A stretch of DNA of 14,347 nt from DASXBA01 sp046729895. GTDB lineage: Bacteria > Actinomycetota > Thermoleophilia > Solirubrobacterales > Thermoleophilaceae. The notes under the pieces were generated by a model. It was not told where the DNA came from and made no database searches. It was given only the letters and a program-made list of their open reading frames with translations. How positions within the stretch are numbered: the first letter of the stretch is position 1; each line of letters opens with the position of its first letter. Both the position numbers and the translations under genes were made by a program. Of the stretch, positions 1-5,974 are shown in pieces. The stretch spans positions 1 to 14,347 of the forward strand of contig JBKPHP010000080.1 in assembly GCA_046729895.1 (NCBI GenBank), given 5' to 3'.

Positions 1-247
1 GCACGCGGCGACCGCGCAGGGCCGCGAGCCCGGCGACGAGGCCGGCGCCCGCCGCGAGGCCGAGCGGCCACCAGTAGCCGCCGTTCGAGGGCTCCTCCTC
101 GAGCCGCGCCGACGCCCCCTCTTCGGCGAGCCGCTCCGCGACCCACCGGGCGGCGCGGTTCTCGCCCTCGGTGGCGGTCCCGCGCGGGATCGCGCAGAGC
201 TGGTCGAGCAGCTCGCGGTGCCATTCGGCGTCGAGATAGGTGGCCAC
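1..247 (-). CDS. Probable M28-type metallopeptidase, N-terminal part (runs off the window)
   Basis: Only the first 82 codons are present; the gene continues beyond base 1. It starts at a GTG directly after the TAA stop of the upstream reductase (TAA-GTG with no spacer), so the two are probably co-transcribed and translationally coupled. Residues 8-48 read as the amphipathic N-terminal helix pair common in M28/M20 aminopeptidases: a LLDQLCAIPRGTATEGE stretch, then RAARWVAERLAEEGA. Residues about 61-78 (from YWWPLGL to VAGLAAL) form a hydrophobic segment that could be a membrane helix or signal anchor placed after the first protease helices, as in some actinobacterial membrane-associated M28 proteins. 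No metal ligands are in the visible part, so the family call rests on N-terminal resemblance only. It could also be another hydrolase or a membrane protein of unknown role. Confidence 0.5.
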   Translation of the reverse strand, partial: MATYLDAEWHRELLDQLCAIPRGTATEGENRAARWVAERLAEEGASARLEEEPSNGGYWWPLGLAAGAGLVAGLAALRGRRV

Positions 248-1318
248 TTACTGGAAATCCGCCGGCAGGTAGGAGGGCTCGTCCTCGTGCTCGCGGAAGT
301 AGCGCACCATGGCACCGACGTACTCCTTGAACCGCGGAACCCTCAGGCCGGCCCGCGCGAGTACGTCCGCCGTGCGCCGGGTATCGAAGCGCACCGGGTG
401 GTTCAGGTACTGAATCGACTCACGGGGTGCGCCGCCGAACGCCCGGCGGACCGCGCGAAGGCGCAGCAGCGCGGTGACGACCCCCGCTGGCATCCGATAC
501 CCCGGCTCCCGGCCCGCGTACTCCCGGCTGAGGATCCTGAGCAGCTCGGAGGCGGTGACCGGCTCCGGGTCGACCAGGTGGAGGGTCTGCCCAACGGCCT
601 CGGGCTCGCGGCCGCCAGCGGCGAGCGCGTCGACCACGAAGTCGACCGGCACGACGTTGAACGGGGCCTCGGCGCGGCCGAACTGGGGGATCGGCAGGCC
701 ACGGCGCTCGGCCGCCGAGACGACCCGCAGCATGTAGTAGGGGCCGTCGAACTTCTGCGTCTCGCCGCTCCGCGAGTCACCCACGACGATCGCCGGCCGG
801 TAGATCGTGGTCGGGACGCGGTCCATTGCCTCGCGCACCCAGACCTCGGCCTGGAACTTGGTCGACTCGTAGTGGTTCTTGAAGCCCTGGCCCAGGACCA
901 GCTCGTGCTCGTAGACGATCCCGGTGCGCAGGCCCGCGACGTAGGCGGTGCTCACGTTGTTGAGCCGCTCGAGGCGCTCGCAGGCCGCGCAGAGCTCGAG
1001 CACGTTGCCGGTCCCGTCGACGTTCACCCGCTGCGCGATCTCGATCGGCACCGCGAGGTCGTAGATCGCGGCGAGGTGGAAGACGGCGGTGACCTCGGCC
1101 GTGAGCCTCTCCCAGTCGGGGTCGGCCAGTCCGAGACGGCGCTCGGTGATGTCTCCCTCGAGCACCTCGAGCCCGTGGGGAGCGGCTTGCCGGGCGGCCT
1201 CGCCCATGCGCGGCTCCACCAGCGCGGTGAGGGCGGCGCCGTCGGCGATCAGGCGGTCGGCGAGCCGCCGCCCGATGAAGCCGGGGAAGCCCGTGAGCAG
1301 CACGCGACCACCTTCCAC
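248..1318 (-). CDS. NAD(P)-dependent epimerase / extended SDR reductase
   Basis: A 356-residue extended short-chain dehydrogenase/reductase. The nucleotide-binding glycine motif TGFPGFIG is at residues 9-16, a FHLAAIYD strand follows, and the active site is the YESTK pair (Tyr150, Lys154) with Ser123/Thr124 upstream in NNVSTAYV. The RPAIVVGDSRSGETQKFDGPYY block resembles the NAD_binding_4 (fatty acyl-CoA reductase/male-sterility) branch, so a lipid-linked or acyl-thioester substrate is plausible but unproven. I chose GTG at 1316-1318 because a TACGGT box ends 8 bases before it. A second GTG at 1301-1303 has a better purine-rich ribosome site (GGAAGGTGG) but would remove the residues leading into the first beta strand. 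Longer upstream extensions run across the divergent cysM start and are not credible. The M28-like gene follows immediately. Confidence 0.85.
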   Translation of the reverse strand: MEGGRVLLTGFPGFIGRRLADRLIADGAALTALVEPRMGEAARQAAPHGLEVLEGDITERRLGLADPDWERLTAEVTAVFHLAAIYDLAVPIEIAQRVNVDGTGNVLELCAACERLERLNNVSTAYVAGLRTGIVYEHELVLGQGFKNHYESTKFQAEVWVREAMDRVPTTIYRPAIVVGDSRSGETQKFDGPYYMLRVVSAAERRGLPIPQFGRAEAPFNVVPVDFVVDALAAGGREPEAVGQTLHLVDPEPVTASELLRILSREYAGREPGYRMPAGVVTALLRLRAVRRAFGGAPRESIQYLNHPVRFDTRRTADVLARAGLRVPRFKEYVGAMVRYFREHEDEPSYLPADFQ

Positions 1319-1326
1319 GGCGCGGC

Positions 1327-1332
1327 ACCGTA
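1327..1332 (-). promoter_or_regulatory. Putative -10 box of the epimerase gene (TACGGT)
   Basis: On the minus strand TACGGT is followed by 8 bases and then the GTG start at 1318. The same TAnnnT-to-start spacing recurs at most other gene starts here, suggesting a leaderless or near-leaderless transcript. No convincing -35 element is seen. Prediction from spacing only. Confidence 0.4.
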
Positions 1333-1357
1333 CTCGCTCGGCCCTCCCGACCGAGGC

Positions 1358-1363
1358 TACACT
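1358..1363 (+). promoter_or_regulatory. Putative -10 box of cysM (TACACT)
   Basis: GGC-TACACT is followed by 10 bases and the ATG at 1374. No Shine-Dalgarno sequence precedes the ATG, so a start site about 6-8 bases downstream of the box would give a leader of only a few bases. Confidence 0.42.
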
Positions 1364-1373
1364 TTCTGAAGCA

Positions 1374-2345
1374 ATGCTCGAGCCAGGGCTCGACAACAGG
1401 CCGTGCGGGGGCAAGTACGGCGACATCGTGGAGGCGATCGGCAACACGCCGCTCGTCGAGCTCAAGCGCTTGTCGCCCAGGCCGGGCGTCCGCATCTACG
1501 CGAAGCTGGAGAGCTACAACCCCACCGGCTCGGTAAAGGATCGAGTCGCCCGCGCGATGATCGAGCGGGCGGAGGAGGATGGGCTGATCGGCCCGGGGCA
1601 GACGATCCTCGAGCCCACCTCGGGCAACACCGGCATCTCGCTGGCGATGATCTGCTCGCGCAAGGGCTATCCGCTCAAGGTTGTGATGCCCGACAACGTG
1701 ACCCGGGAGCGAACGCAGCTCCTGCATATGTTCGGGGCCGAGATCGTCTACTCGCCGGGGGAGCAAGGCTCGAACGGCGCGGTCGTGATGGCGCTCGAAA
1801 TGGCCGAGAGCGACTCCTCCTACTTCATGCCCTACCAGTACGGGAACGAGGCCAACCCGGACGCCCACTATCACGGGACCGCGGTGGAGATCCTGGAGGA
1901 GCTGGACGAGGTGGCGGCCTTCGTGGGCGGGCTGGGGACCGGGGGCACGCTGATGGGCAACGCCCGCCGGCTCAAGGAGGAGGACCCCGACACGCTGGTC
2001 GTGGCCGCCGAGCCGTTGCAAGGCGAGAACGTCCAGGGACTGCGCTCGCTCGAGGACGGCTACATCCCACCGATCCTCGACCTCTCGCTTCTCGATCGGA
2101 AGATCTTCGTCTCCAACCGGGATGCCGTGGTCTGGACGAAGAAGCTCCAGGAGGAGGAGGGGCTCTTCATCGGAGTCTCGAGCGGAGCGATCGCGTCGAT
2201 CGCCGCGCGAGTCGCCGCCGACCTCGACGACGGAAACGTCGTCTTCGTGGCTCCCGACGACGGCTGGAAGTACCTCAGCTCGGGCGTCTACGACAAGCCG
2301 CTTGAGGAGCTCGAGGAAACGATCGAGTCCGCCTCGTTCTGGTAG
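1374..2345 (+). CDS. cysM: Cysteine synthase CysM, O-phosphoserine sulfhydrylase type
   Basis: A 323-residue fold-type II PLP enzyme, the same length as Mycobacterium tuberculosis CysM. Lys55 in NPTGSVKDR is the PLP Schiff-base lysine, EPTSGNTGISLAM (residues 80-92) is the substrate-binding loop, and GGLGTGGTLMG (185-195) binds the PLP phosphate. Arg224 in GLRSLEDG aligns, using the same four-residue offset as Lys55 to Lys51, with Arg220 of the tuberculosis enzyme, which reads the phosphate of O-phosphoserine. The expected reaction is therefore O-phosphoserine plus a protein thiocarboxylate (CysO-COSH) to cysteine, rather than O-acetylserine plus sulfide. The C-terminal tail (ending ESASFW) resembles the tail that closes the active site in that enzyme. 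The Mec-type protease lies 221 bases downstream on the same strand, past tatA, but no CysO gene is seen. The ATG at 1374 fits the conserved N-terminus; longer frames run into the divergent reductase. Confidence 0.9.
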   Translation: MLEPGLDNRPCGGKYGDIVEAIGNTPLVELKRLSPRPGVRIYAKLESYNPTGSVKDRVARAMIERAEEDGLIGPGQTILEPTSGNTGISLAMICSRKGYPLKVVMPDNVTRERTQLLHMFGAEIVYSPGEQGSNGAVVMALEMAESDSSYFMPYQYGNEANPDAHYHGTAVEILEELDEVAAFVGGLGTGGTLMGNARRLKEEDPDTLVVAAEPLQGENVQGLRSLEDGYIPPILDLSLLDRKIFVSNRDAVVWTKKLQEEEGLFIGVSSGAIASIAARVAADLDDGNVVFVAPDDGWKYLSSGVYDKPLEELEETIESASFW

Positions 2346-2351
2346 TCGGGC

Positions 2352-2540
2352 CTAGGGCTCCGGCCGCGGCTCGGTCTCTTGGTCGTCCTCGTCCTCGCCG
2401 GCCACCGCCGCCTTCAGCTCGCGCATGCCACGGCCCACCGCCCGGGCCGCCTCCGGCAGGCGCTTGGGCCCCAGCACGAGCAGTGCGATCACGCCGACCA
2501 CGAGCAGCTCCAGTGGGCCCACGTTGACGAACCCCCCCAT
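2352..2540 (-). CDS. tatA: Twin-arginine translocase subunit TatA/TatE
   Basis: A short 62-residue protein, MGGFVNVGPLELLVV at the start, with one membrane helix (about residues 9-23), the glycine-proline hinge LGPKRLPE (23-30), an amphipathic helix (AARAVGRGMRELKAAV) and an acidic tail (EDEDDQETEP). This is the standard TatA layout; TatA rings form the channel through which folded proteins cross the cytoplasmic membrane. It is at the short end for TatA and lacks the longer C-terminal domain of TatB. The ATG at 2538-2540 gives the canonical short N-terminus; longer frames are not TatA-like. It ends 6 bases past the cysM stop in convergent orientation and is divergent from the Mec-type gene. 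No tatC is in the window. Confidence 0.85.
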   Translation of the reverse strand: MGGFVNVGPLELLVVGVIALLVLGPKRLPEAARAVGRGMRELKAAVAGEDEDDQETEPRPEP

Positions 2541-2548
2541 AGCGACCA

Positions 2549-2558
2549 AGGCTACTCT
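2549..2558. promoter_or_regulatory. Putative bidirectional promoter with overlapping -10 boxes (tatA / mec)
   Basis: The 26-base gap between the two divergent start codons contains TACTCT on the plus strand (2553-2558) and TAGCCT on the minus strand (2554-2549). They share the TA base pairs at 2553-2554. Each hexamer is followed by exactly 8 bases and then the start codon (ATG 2567 plus; ATG 2540 minus). A TTGACG at 2524-2529 (plus) and TCGACA at 2579-2574 (minus) are off-spaced -35 candidates at 23 and 19 bases. The symmetry is seen directly; promoter activity is inferred. Confidence 0.45.
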
Positions 2559-2566
2559 CCGTCGGA

Positions 2567-2956
2567 ATGCGAATGTCGAAGGCCCACTGGGACGAGCTCG
2601 TGGCGCACGCGCGCGAGGAGGCCCCCAACGAGTGCTGCGGGTACCTGCGCGCACAGGACGGCACGGTCCGGGAGGTAATCCGCTCACGCAACCTGCGAGC
2701 CTCGCCGTACGGCTACGAGCTCGACGCAAAGAGCCTGCTGGGGGCCAACCAACTGGACGACGAAGGCCATGAGGTGGGCATTTACCACTCCCACCCGCGC
2801 AGCCCGGCTGAGCCATCGCAGACCGACATCAACCTGGCGTACTACCCGCACTGGACGTACCTCATCGTCTCGCTGGCCAACGGCGAGCCCGGGGTGCGCG
2901 CCTGGCGGATCGCCGACGGCCGTGTCGACGAGGAAGAGATCCTCCTCGAGGGCTGA
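2567..2956 (+). CDS. mec: JAMM/Mov34 metalloprotease, Mec-type (CysO-cysteine peptidase)
   Basis: A 129-residue single JAMM (MPN+) domain. The zinc-site signature is complete: Glu22 in APNECCGYL, then His74-Ser-His76, seven residues, Ser84, two residues, Asp87 (HSHPRSPAEPSQTD). In Mycobacterium tuberculosis the homologous Mec cleaves cysteine from the C-terminus of the CysO carrier after CysM has formed the adduct. The nearby O-phosphoserine-type cysM supports the same role here. Family members also act in other ubiquitin-like sulfur-carrier systems, so the exact partner is inferred. ATG 2567 is used because a TACTCT box ends 8 bases before it; an in-frame ATG lies two codons later (2573). 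The downstream zinc-ribbon gene begins inside its last 35 bases. Confidence 0.83.
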   Translation: MRMSKAHWDELVAHAREEAPNECCGYLRAQDGTVREVIRSRNLRASPYGYELDAKSLLGANQLDDEGHEVGIYHSHPRSPAEPSQTDINLAYYPHWTYLIVSLANGEPGVRAWRIADGRVDEEEILLEG

Positions 2957-3440
2957 GCCACTCGCCTGCCCCTCCTGCGCGCTGCACTATCCGCTGGAGG
3001 AGCGCTTCTGCGCCCGCTGCGGGATGCCGCTCGTCTACGTCGGCGCGCAGGCGATCGAGGCGCCGCTCACGGAGGCGCATGGGCGGGCGCGCAAGATCAA
3101 CCCCGAGTACACCCAGGGCGAGCTGGTCCGGGTCGCCGGGGGGCGCAACCAGGCCGAGGCGGAGCTGATCCAGGGCCTGCTGCTCGAGGAAGGGGTGCCG
3201 AGCGTCGTACGCCGCAGCGCCGGCTTCGACGTGCCCGACTTCCTTGCCGCCGGGCCGCGCGACGTTCTGGTGCCGCTAGCCGCGGCGGAGGCGGCGAGGG
3301 ACGTGCTGCTCGAGGCCGAGCTGACGCGGCCGGCCGAGGGAGTGTCCCGCCCGAATGCGGCCAAGCTGCTCGCGGCGACCCTGCTGGGCGGAGGGGTGGC
3401 CGCCTTCATCGCCTGGCTCCTGCTCGAGCTGGCTCGCTAG
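2922..3440 (+). CDS. Zinc-ribbon, DUF2007-like, tail-anchored small protein
   Basis: 172 residues in three parts. Residues 16-33 form a zinc ribbon (Cys16-x2-Cys19 and Cys30-x2-Cys33). Residues about 67-130 look like a DUF2007 domain, a small alpha/beta fold related to PII-like signalling proteins (ELVRVAGGRNQAEAELIQGL, then a GPRDVLVPLAAAEAA strand-helix). Residues about 148-168 are a single hydrophobic segment (AAKLLAATLLGGGVAAFIAW) followed by only four residues, suggesting a C-terminal membrane anchor. The only plausible start after the long upstream extension is GTG 2922, which overlaps the Mec-type gene by 35 bases; no ATG, GTG or TTG lies between there and the zinc ribbon. The overlap implies co-translation with the protease. 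Its function is unknown. It ends in a CTAG that also supplies the stop of the convergent hydratase gene. Confidence 0.72.
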   Translation: MSTRKRSSSRAEPLACPSCALHYPLEERFCARCGMPLVYVGAQAIEAPLTEAHGRARKINPEYTQGELVRVAGGRNQAEAELIQGLLLEEGVPSVVRRSAGFDVPDFLAAGPRDVLVPLAAAEAARDVLLEAELTRPAEGVSRPNAAKLLAATLLGGGVAAFIAWLLLELAR

Positions 3441-4240
3441 TCCAGGGGAGTTTCGTGGCTGCCCGCGCGGCCCGCGTCGCCCTTGTCGTAGAAGCGCTGC
3501 AGCAGGCCCATCGTCTCCTCGGGATCGGCGCAGGTGTAGGCGTTCCAGGCCTCCGTTCGGAGCTGGTCGTCGAGATCCTTGCCGATCACCTCCAGGATCG
3601 TCTCCTTGGCGGAGCGGACGGCACGCTGCGAGTTGCGCAGTATCTGGGCCGCCACCGTCTCGGCCTCCTCCATTAGCCGTTCGGGCGCCACGACCTTGGT
3701 CACGAGGTTCCATCCCAGCGCGGTGTCCGCGTCGATCGGCTCTGCGGTGAGCAGCATGTGGGACGCAACGCCCACACCGCAGGAGTTGACCAGCCGCACT
3801 ATGCCGCCGTCGCCGTGGTGGAAACCTCGACGCGCCTCGAAGGAGCCGAAGATGGCCCGCTCGGAGGCGATCCGGATGTCGCAGGCGAGAGCGGTCTCGA
3901 GGCCGCCCGCCAATGCCCAGCCGTTGATCGCCCCGATGACCGGCTTGTCGATCCTGTGCAGGCCGCGGGTGAGGCCGCCGAAGCCGATGTCCACTATTTC
4001 GCGGAGATTCCGCTCGCCTCGCATGATCGGCGGGATGTAGGTCTTGAGGTCCGCGCCGGCGCAGAAGGCGTCGCCCGTCCCGGTGAGGATGGCTACGTCG
4101 ACCGACGGGTCGTCGCGGAAGTCGACCCACGCCTCGCACAGGAGCTCGTGCAGCTCCGGGTCGATGGCGTTCTTCGCCTCGGGCCTGTTGAGGGTGAGGT
4201 GGGCAACCCGGTCGCGCTTTTCGTACAGGAGCTTGGGCAT
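3437..4240 (-). CDS. Enoyl-CoA hydratase/isomerase (crotonase family)
   Basis: 267 residues, full length for a crotonase. The oxyanion-hole motif FCAGADLK is at 59-66 and GWALAGGLE at 107-115. Both catalytic glutamates of classical enoyl-CoA hydratase are in place: Glu115 (aligning with rat Glu144) and Glu135 in FGSFEARRG (rat Glu164), separated by the standard 20 residues. Hydration of a trans-2-enoyl-CoA is therefore likely. The usual GxxPGxGGTQRL segment is instead GFHHGDGGIVRL (139-150), an unusual substrate-pocket loop, so the acyl specificity is uncertain. It is divergent from an acyl-CoA dehydrogenase 90 bases away, a natural partner in beta-oxidation. The ATG at 4238-4240 is supported by a TAGGGT box 6 bases upstream. 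Its TAG stop shares a CTAG with the convergent zinc-ribbon gene. Confidence 0.9.
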   Translation of the reverse strand: MPKLLYEKRDRVAHLTLNRPEAKNAIDPELHELLCEAWVDFRDDPSVDVAILTGTGDAFCAGADLKTYIPPIMRGERNLREIVDIGFGGLTRGLHRIDKPVIGAINGWALAGGLETALACDIRIASERAIFGSFEARRGFHHGDGGIVRLVNSCGVGVASHMLLTAEPIDADTALGWNLVTKVVAPERLMEEAETVAAQILRNSQRAVRSAKETILEVIGKDLDDQLRTEAWNAYTCADPEETMGLLQRFYDKGDAGRAGSHETPLD

Positions 4241-4246
4241 GGGGCG

Positions 4247-4254
4247 ACCCTATA
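4247..4254 (-). promoter_or_regulatory. Putative -10 region of the enoyl-CoA hydratase gene (TATAGGGT)
   Basis: On the minus strand TATAGGGT contains TAGGGT (4252-4247), followed by 6 bases and the ATG at 4240. This is the tightest spacing in the window and would place the transcript start at the A of the ATG, that is, fully leaderless. No Shine-Dalgarno sequence is present. Confidence 0.45.
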
Positions 4255-4314
4255 GTCCCCGGACCCCGCGATCGCGCCGCGCCGCGTCGCAGCGACTGCG
4301 CGCCTGCAAACCGG

Positions 4315-4322
4315 TATAGGCT
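4315..4322 (+). promoter_or_regulatory. Putative -10 region of the first acyl-CoA dehydrogenase (TATAGGCT)
   Basis: TATAGGCT contains TAGGCT (4317-4322), followed by 8 bases and the GTG start at 4331. It mirrors the TATAGGGT of the divergent hydratase gene at 4254-4247. An 11-base interrupted palindrome, GTCGC-A-GCGAC at 4286-4296, lies just upstream, where a -35 element or operator would sit. Confidence 0.42.
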
Positions 4323-4330
4323 GCCGCTCG

Positions 4331-5605
4331 GTGGATTTCCAGCCCTCCGATCGCGTCGCGGAGCTGCTCGAGCGGGTCCGTGAGTTCATGGACGAGCACG
4401 TCTACCCGGTGGAGGAGGAGGGCCACCGCGGACTGGACGAGGAGGTTGGCCCGGGCGTTCCCTACCCCCGGGCGCTGGTCGAGCTGCGCGAGCGGGCCAA
4501 GGCGGAGGGGCTGTGGAACCTGTTCCTGCCCGACGAGCGCTTCGGACCGGGCCTCACGCACTGGGAGTACGGCATGCTGTGCGAGCAGATGGGCCGCAGC
4601 CCGGCGGTGGCGCCGATGGCCTTCAACTGCTCGGCGCCCGACACGGGCAACATGGAGATCCTCGCCGAGCACGGCACCGAGGAGCAGACCCGGCGCTGGC
4701 TGCAGCCCCTGCTCGACGGCGAGATCCGCAGCTGCTTCTCGATGACCGAGCCGGAGACCGCGGGCTCGGACCCGACCGGACTGTCCTCCCGAGCCGAGCT
4801 CGACGGCGACGAGTGGGTCATCAACGGCCACAAGTGGTTCACCTCGGGCTACAACGGCGCCTCGGTCGCGATCGCGATGGTGGTGACCGACCCCGAGGGG
4901 CCGCCGCACAAGCGCGCCAGCATGATCCTGGTTCCGATTGACGCGCCCGGCTTCATCGGGGTCCGGCCCGTGCCGGTGATGGGCCATGACGCCGGGCCCG
5001 GGCACTGGGAGGTCCGCTACGAGGACTGCCGCGTTCCCGCCGGCAACCTGCTCGGTGAGCGCGGCGCGGGGTTCGCGATCGCCCAGGACCGGCTGGGCCC
5101 CGGGCGCATCCACCACTGCATGCGCGCGATCGGCTCGGCCGAGCGGGCGTTCGAGATGATGTGCCGGCGGGCCCACGACCGCCGAGCCTTCGGTGGCCCC
5201 CTCGCAGAGAAGCAGTTCGTGCAGGACTTCATCGCCAAGTCCCGGATGGAGATCGACTCGGCGAGGCTGCTCGTCCTCCACGCGGCCTGGAAGATGGACA
5301 CCGAGGGCAAACGGGCCGCACGCCAGGAGATCTCGATGATCAAGGTCGTGGCCGCCCAGATGCACCAGGAGGTGCTGGACCGGGCGATGCAGGTGCACGG
5401 TGCGCTCGGGATGTCAGACGACATCCCGCTGGCCGCGATGTGGCGCCAGGGCCGCTGGCTGCGGATCGCCGACGGGCCGGACGAGGTGCACAAGATGGTG
5501 ATCGCTCTTCGCGAGCTGGGGCGCTTCCGCGAGCCGGACCCGAAAGCCGCGGCTCCGGCATTCGCCGGCGCGCAGCCGGGCACGTCCGAGGGCGCCGGCC
5601 GCTGA
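4331..5605 (+). CDS. Acyl-CoA dehydrogenase, ACAD10/11-like, Asp at the catalytic-base position
   Basis: 424 residues with the three acyl-CoA dehydrogenase parts: an N-terminal helical domain (1-125), a beta domain with the flavin/substrate signature FSMTEPETAGSDPTG (136-150) and WVINGHKWFTSG (162-173), and a C-terminal helical domain from about 245. It oxidises acyl-CoA to trans-2-enoyl-CoA with FAD, passing electrons to electron-transfer flavoprotein. Motifs GPGRIHHCMRAIG (257-268) and RIADGPDEVHKM (378-389) are typical of the ACAD10/11-like branch. Asp381 sits where most family members have the Glu of YEGT, and helix G has no substitute Glu, so Asp381 is the likely base. The last 22 residues are a low-complexity Ala/Gly/Pro tail. 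The GTG start is set by the TAGGCT box 8 bases upstream and by the position of the first helix. A convergent or coupled gene is absent; a hairpin-rich gap follows. Confidence 0.9.
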   Translation: MDFQPSDRVAELLERVREFMDEHVYPVEEEGHRGLDEEVGPGVPYPRALVELRERAKAEGLWNLFLPDERFGPGLTHWEYGMLCEQMGRSPAVAPMAFNCSAPDTGNMEILAEHGTEEQTRRWLQPLLDGEIRSCFSMTEPETAGSDPTGLSSRAELDGDEWVINGHKWFTSGYNGASVAIAMVVTDPEGPPHKRASMILVPIDAPGFIGVRPVPVMGHDAGPGHWEVRYEDCRVPAGNLLGERGAGFAIAQDRLGPGRIHHCMRAIGSAERAFEMMCRRAHDRRAFGGPLAEKQFVQDFIAKSRMEIDSARLLVLHAAWKMDTEGKRAARQEISMIKVVAAQMHQEVLDRAMQVHGALGMSDDIPLAAMWRQGRWLRIADGPDEVHKMVIALRELGRFREPDPKAAAPAFAGAQPGTSEGAGR

Positions 5606-5974
5606 GGAGCAGCCTCCGGGTTAGCCCGGGCCGTCGTGTCGCCTGTGACTGCCGCGGCACGACCTACGAAGGCATCCGGCACCCCCAGGAGGGGTGCAAA
5701 GTGCCACTGTAGGCGGGTGCGCAGGCCCGTGGGGACGCCAGCGCGGCGACGTGGCCAACCCGGCGCGACATCAGCCGCGCCCGGGCGGACCTCGGGTTCG
5801 TCCCCCCGGGTCCCGCTCGAGGACGGCTTGCGAGCCGAGTACGAGTGGGTGGCTCGGAAGCGGCGCCGGCCCGCCGCCCGCTTCGGGCGCGCGTCGTCGC
5901 CGGTGGCTCAGCTCGCCGTCACCGACGCCGGCTAGCCGCCCTGGGCCGACCGCCCTCCTACACCAGCCTCGGTC
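5606..5974 (+). other. Gap without a recognisable gene; several GC-rich hairpins, possible structured RNA
   Basis: No convincing protein gene is seen; the open frames crossing it are Arg/Pro/Ala-rich with no domain. Inverted repeats visible in order: 5616-5629 (CCGGG, loop TTAG, CCCGG); 5633-5663 (GTCGTG with CACGAC, 19-base loop); 5679-5697 (GCACCCC, loop CAGGA, GGGGTGC); 5724-5756 (GGCC-CGT with ACG-T-GGCC); 5787-5813 (GGACC and CGGG with CCCG and GGTCC, nine pairs with one bulge, eight-base loop); 5825-5838 (CGGCT, loop TGCG, AGCCG); 5876-5888 (GCCCG, loop CTT, CGGGC). Some could end transcription of the upstream dehydrogenase, though none has a T tract. The strand of any RNA is unknown, and short hairpins also arise by chance at this GC content. 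The downstream dehydrogenase has its own promoter-like box, so this is not obviously its leader. Confidence 0.4.
5679..5697 (+). terminator. Perfect 7-bp hairpin, possible terminator or RNA stem
   Basis: GCACCCC, loop CAGGA, GGGGTGC, followed by AAAGTGCC. It is 74 bases past the acyl-CoA dehydrogenase stop and has no T tract, so a Rho-independent terminator is weakly supported. It may be part of a larger structured RNA. Confidence 0.25.

Noticed and set aside
218..1369. Long open frame on the plus strand opposite the reductase gene
   Set aside because: His/Asp/Arg/Gly-rich composition with no domain, antisense to a gene with clear SDR motifs; a typical high-GC shadow frame.
2346..2351. Terminator between cysM and tatA
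   Set aside because: The gap is only 6 bases, and I see no T tract or strong stem around it.
4267..4276. Perfect palindrome CGCGATCGCG between divergent genes as an operator
   Set aside because: The same 10-mer occurs inside coding regions at 4867-4876, 6363-6372 and within a 14-base palindrome at 7500-7513. It follows from Ala-Ile/Arg codon usage and is not promoter-specific.
4250..5398. 382-codon open frame antisense to the first acyl-CoA dehydrogenase
   Set aside because: Composition of a mirror frame (His, Arg, Asp, Val-rich), no recognisable motif, and the sense strand is an intact acyl-CoA dehydrogenase.
5679..5760. Resemblance to a cobalamin or GEMM riboswitch core (GCCACTGTAGGCG and TGCAAAG)
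   Set aside because: Only short fragments match. The other conserved blocks of either class are missing or in the wrong order, and no cobalamin or cyclic-dinucleotide gene follows.
5788..5812. tRNA T-arm-like GGGTTCGTCC
   Set aside because: The loop is not TTCRANY, and no acceptor, D or anticodon arm can be built around it; better explained as a simple hairpin.
5636..5935. 99-codon plus-strand frame in the hairpin-rich gap
   Set aside because: Arg/Pro/Ala low-complexity translation, no ribosome site, no recognisable domain; not enough support to call a gene.
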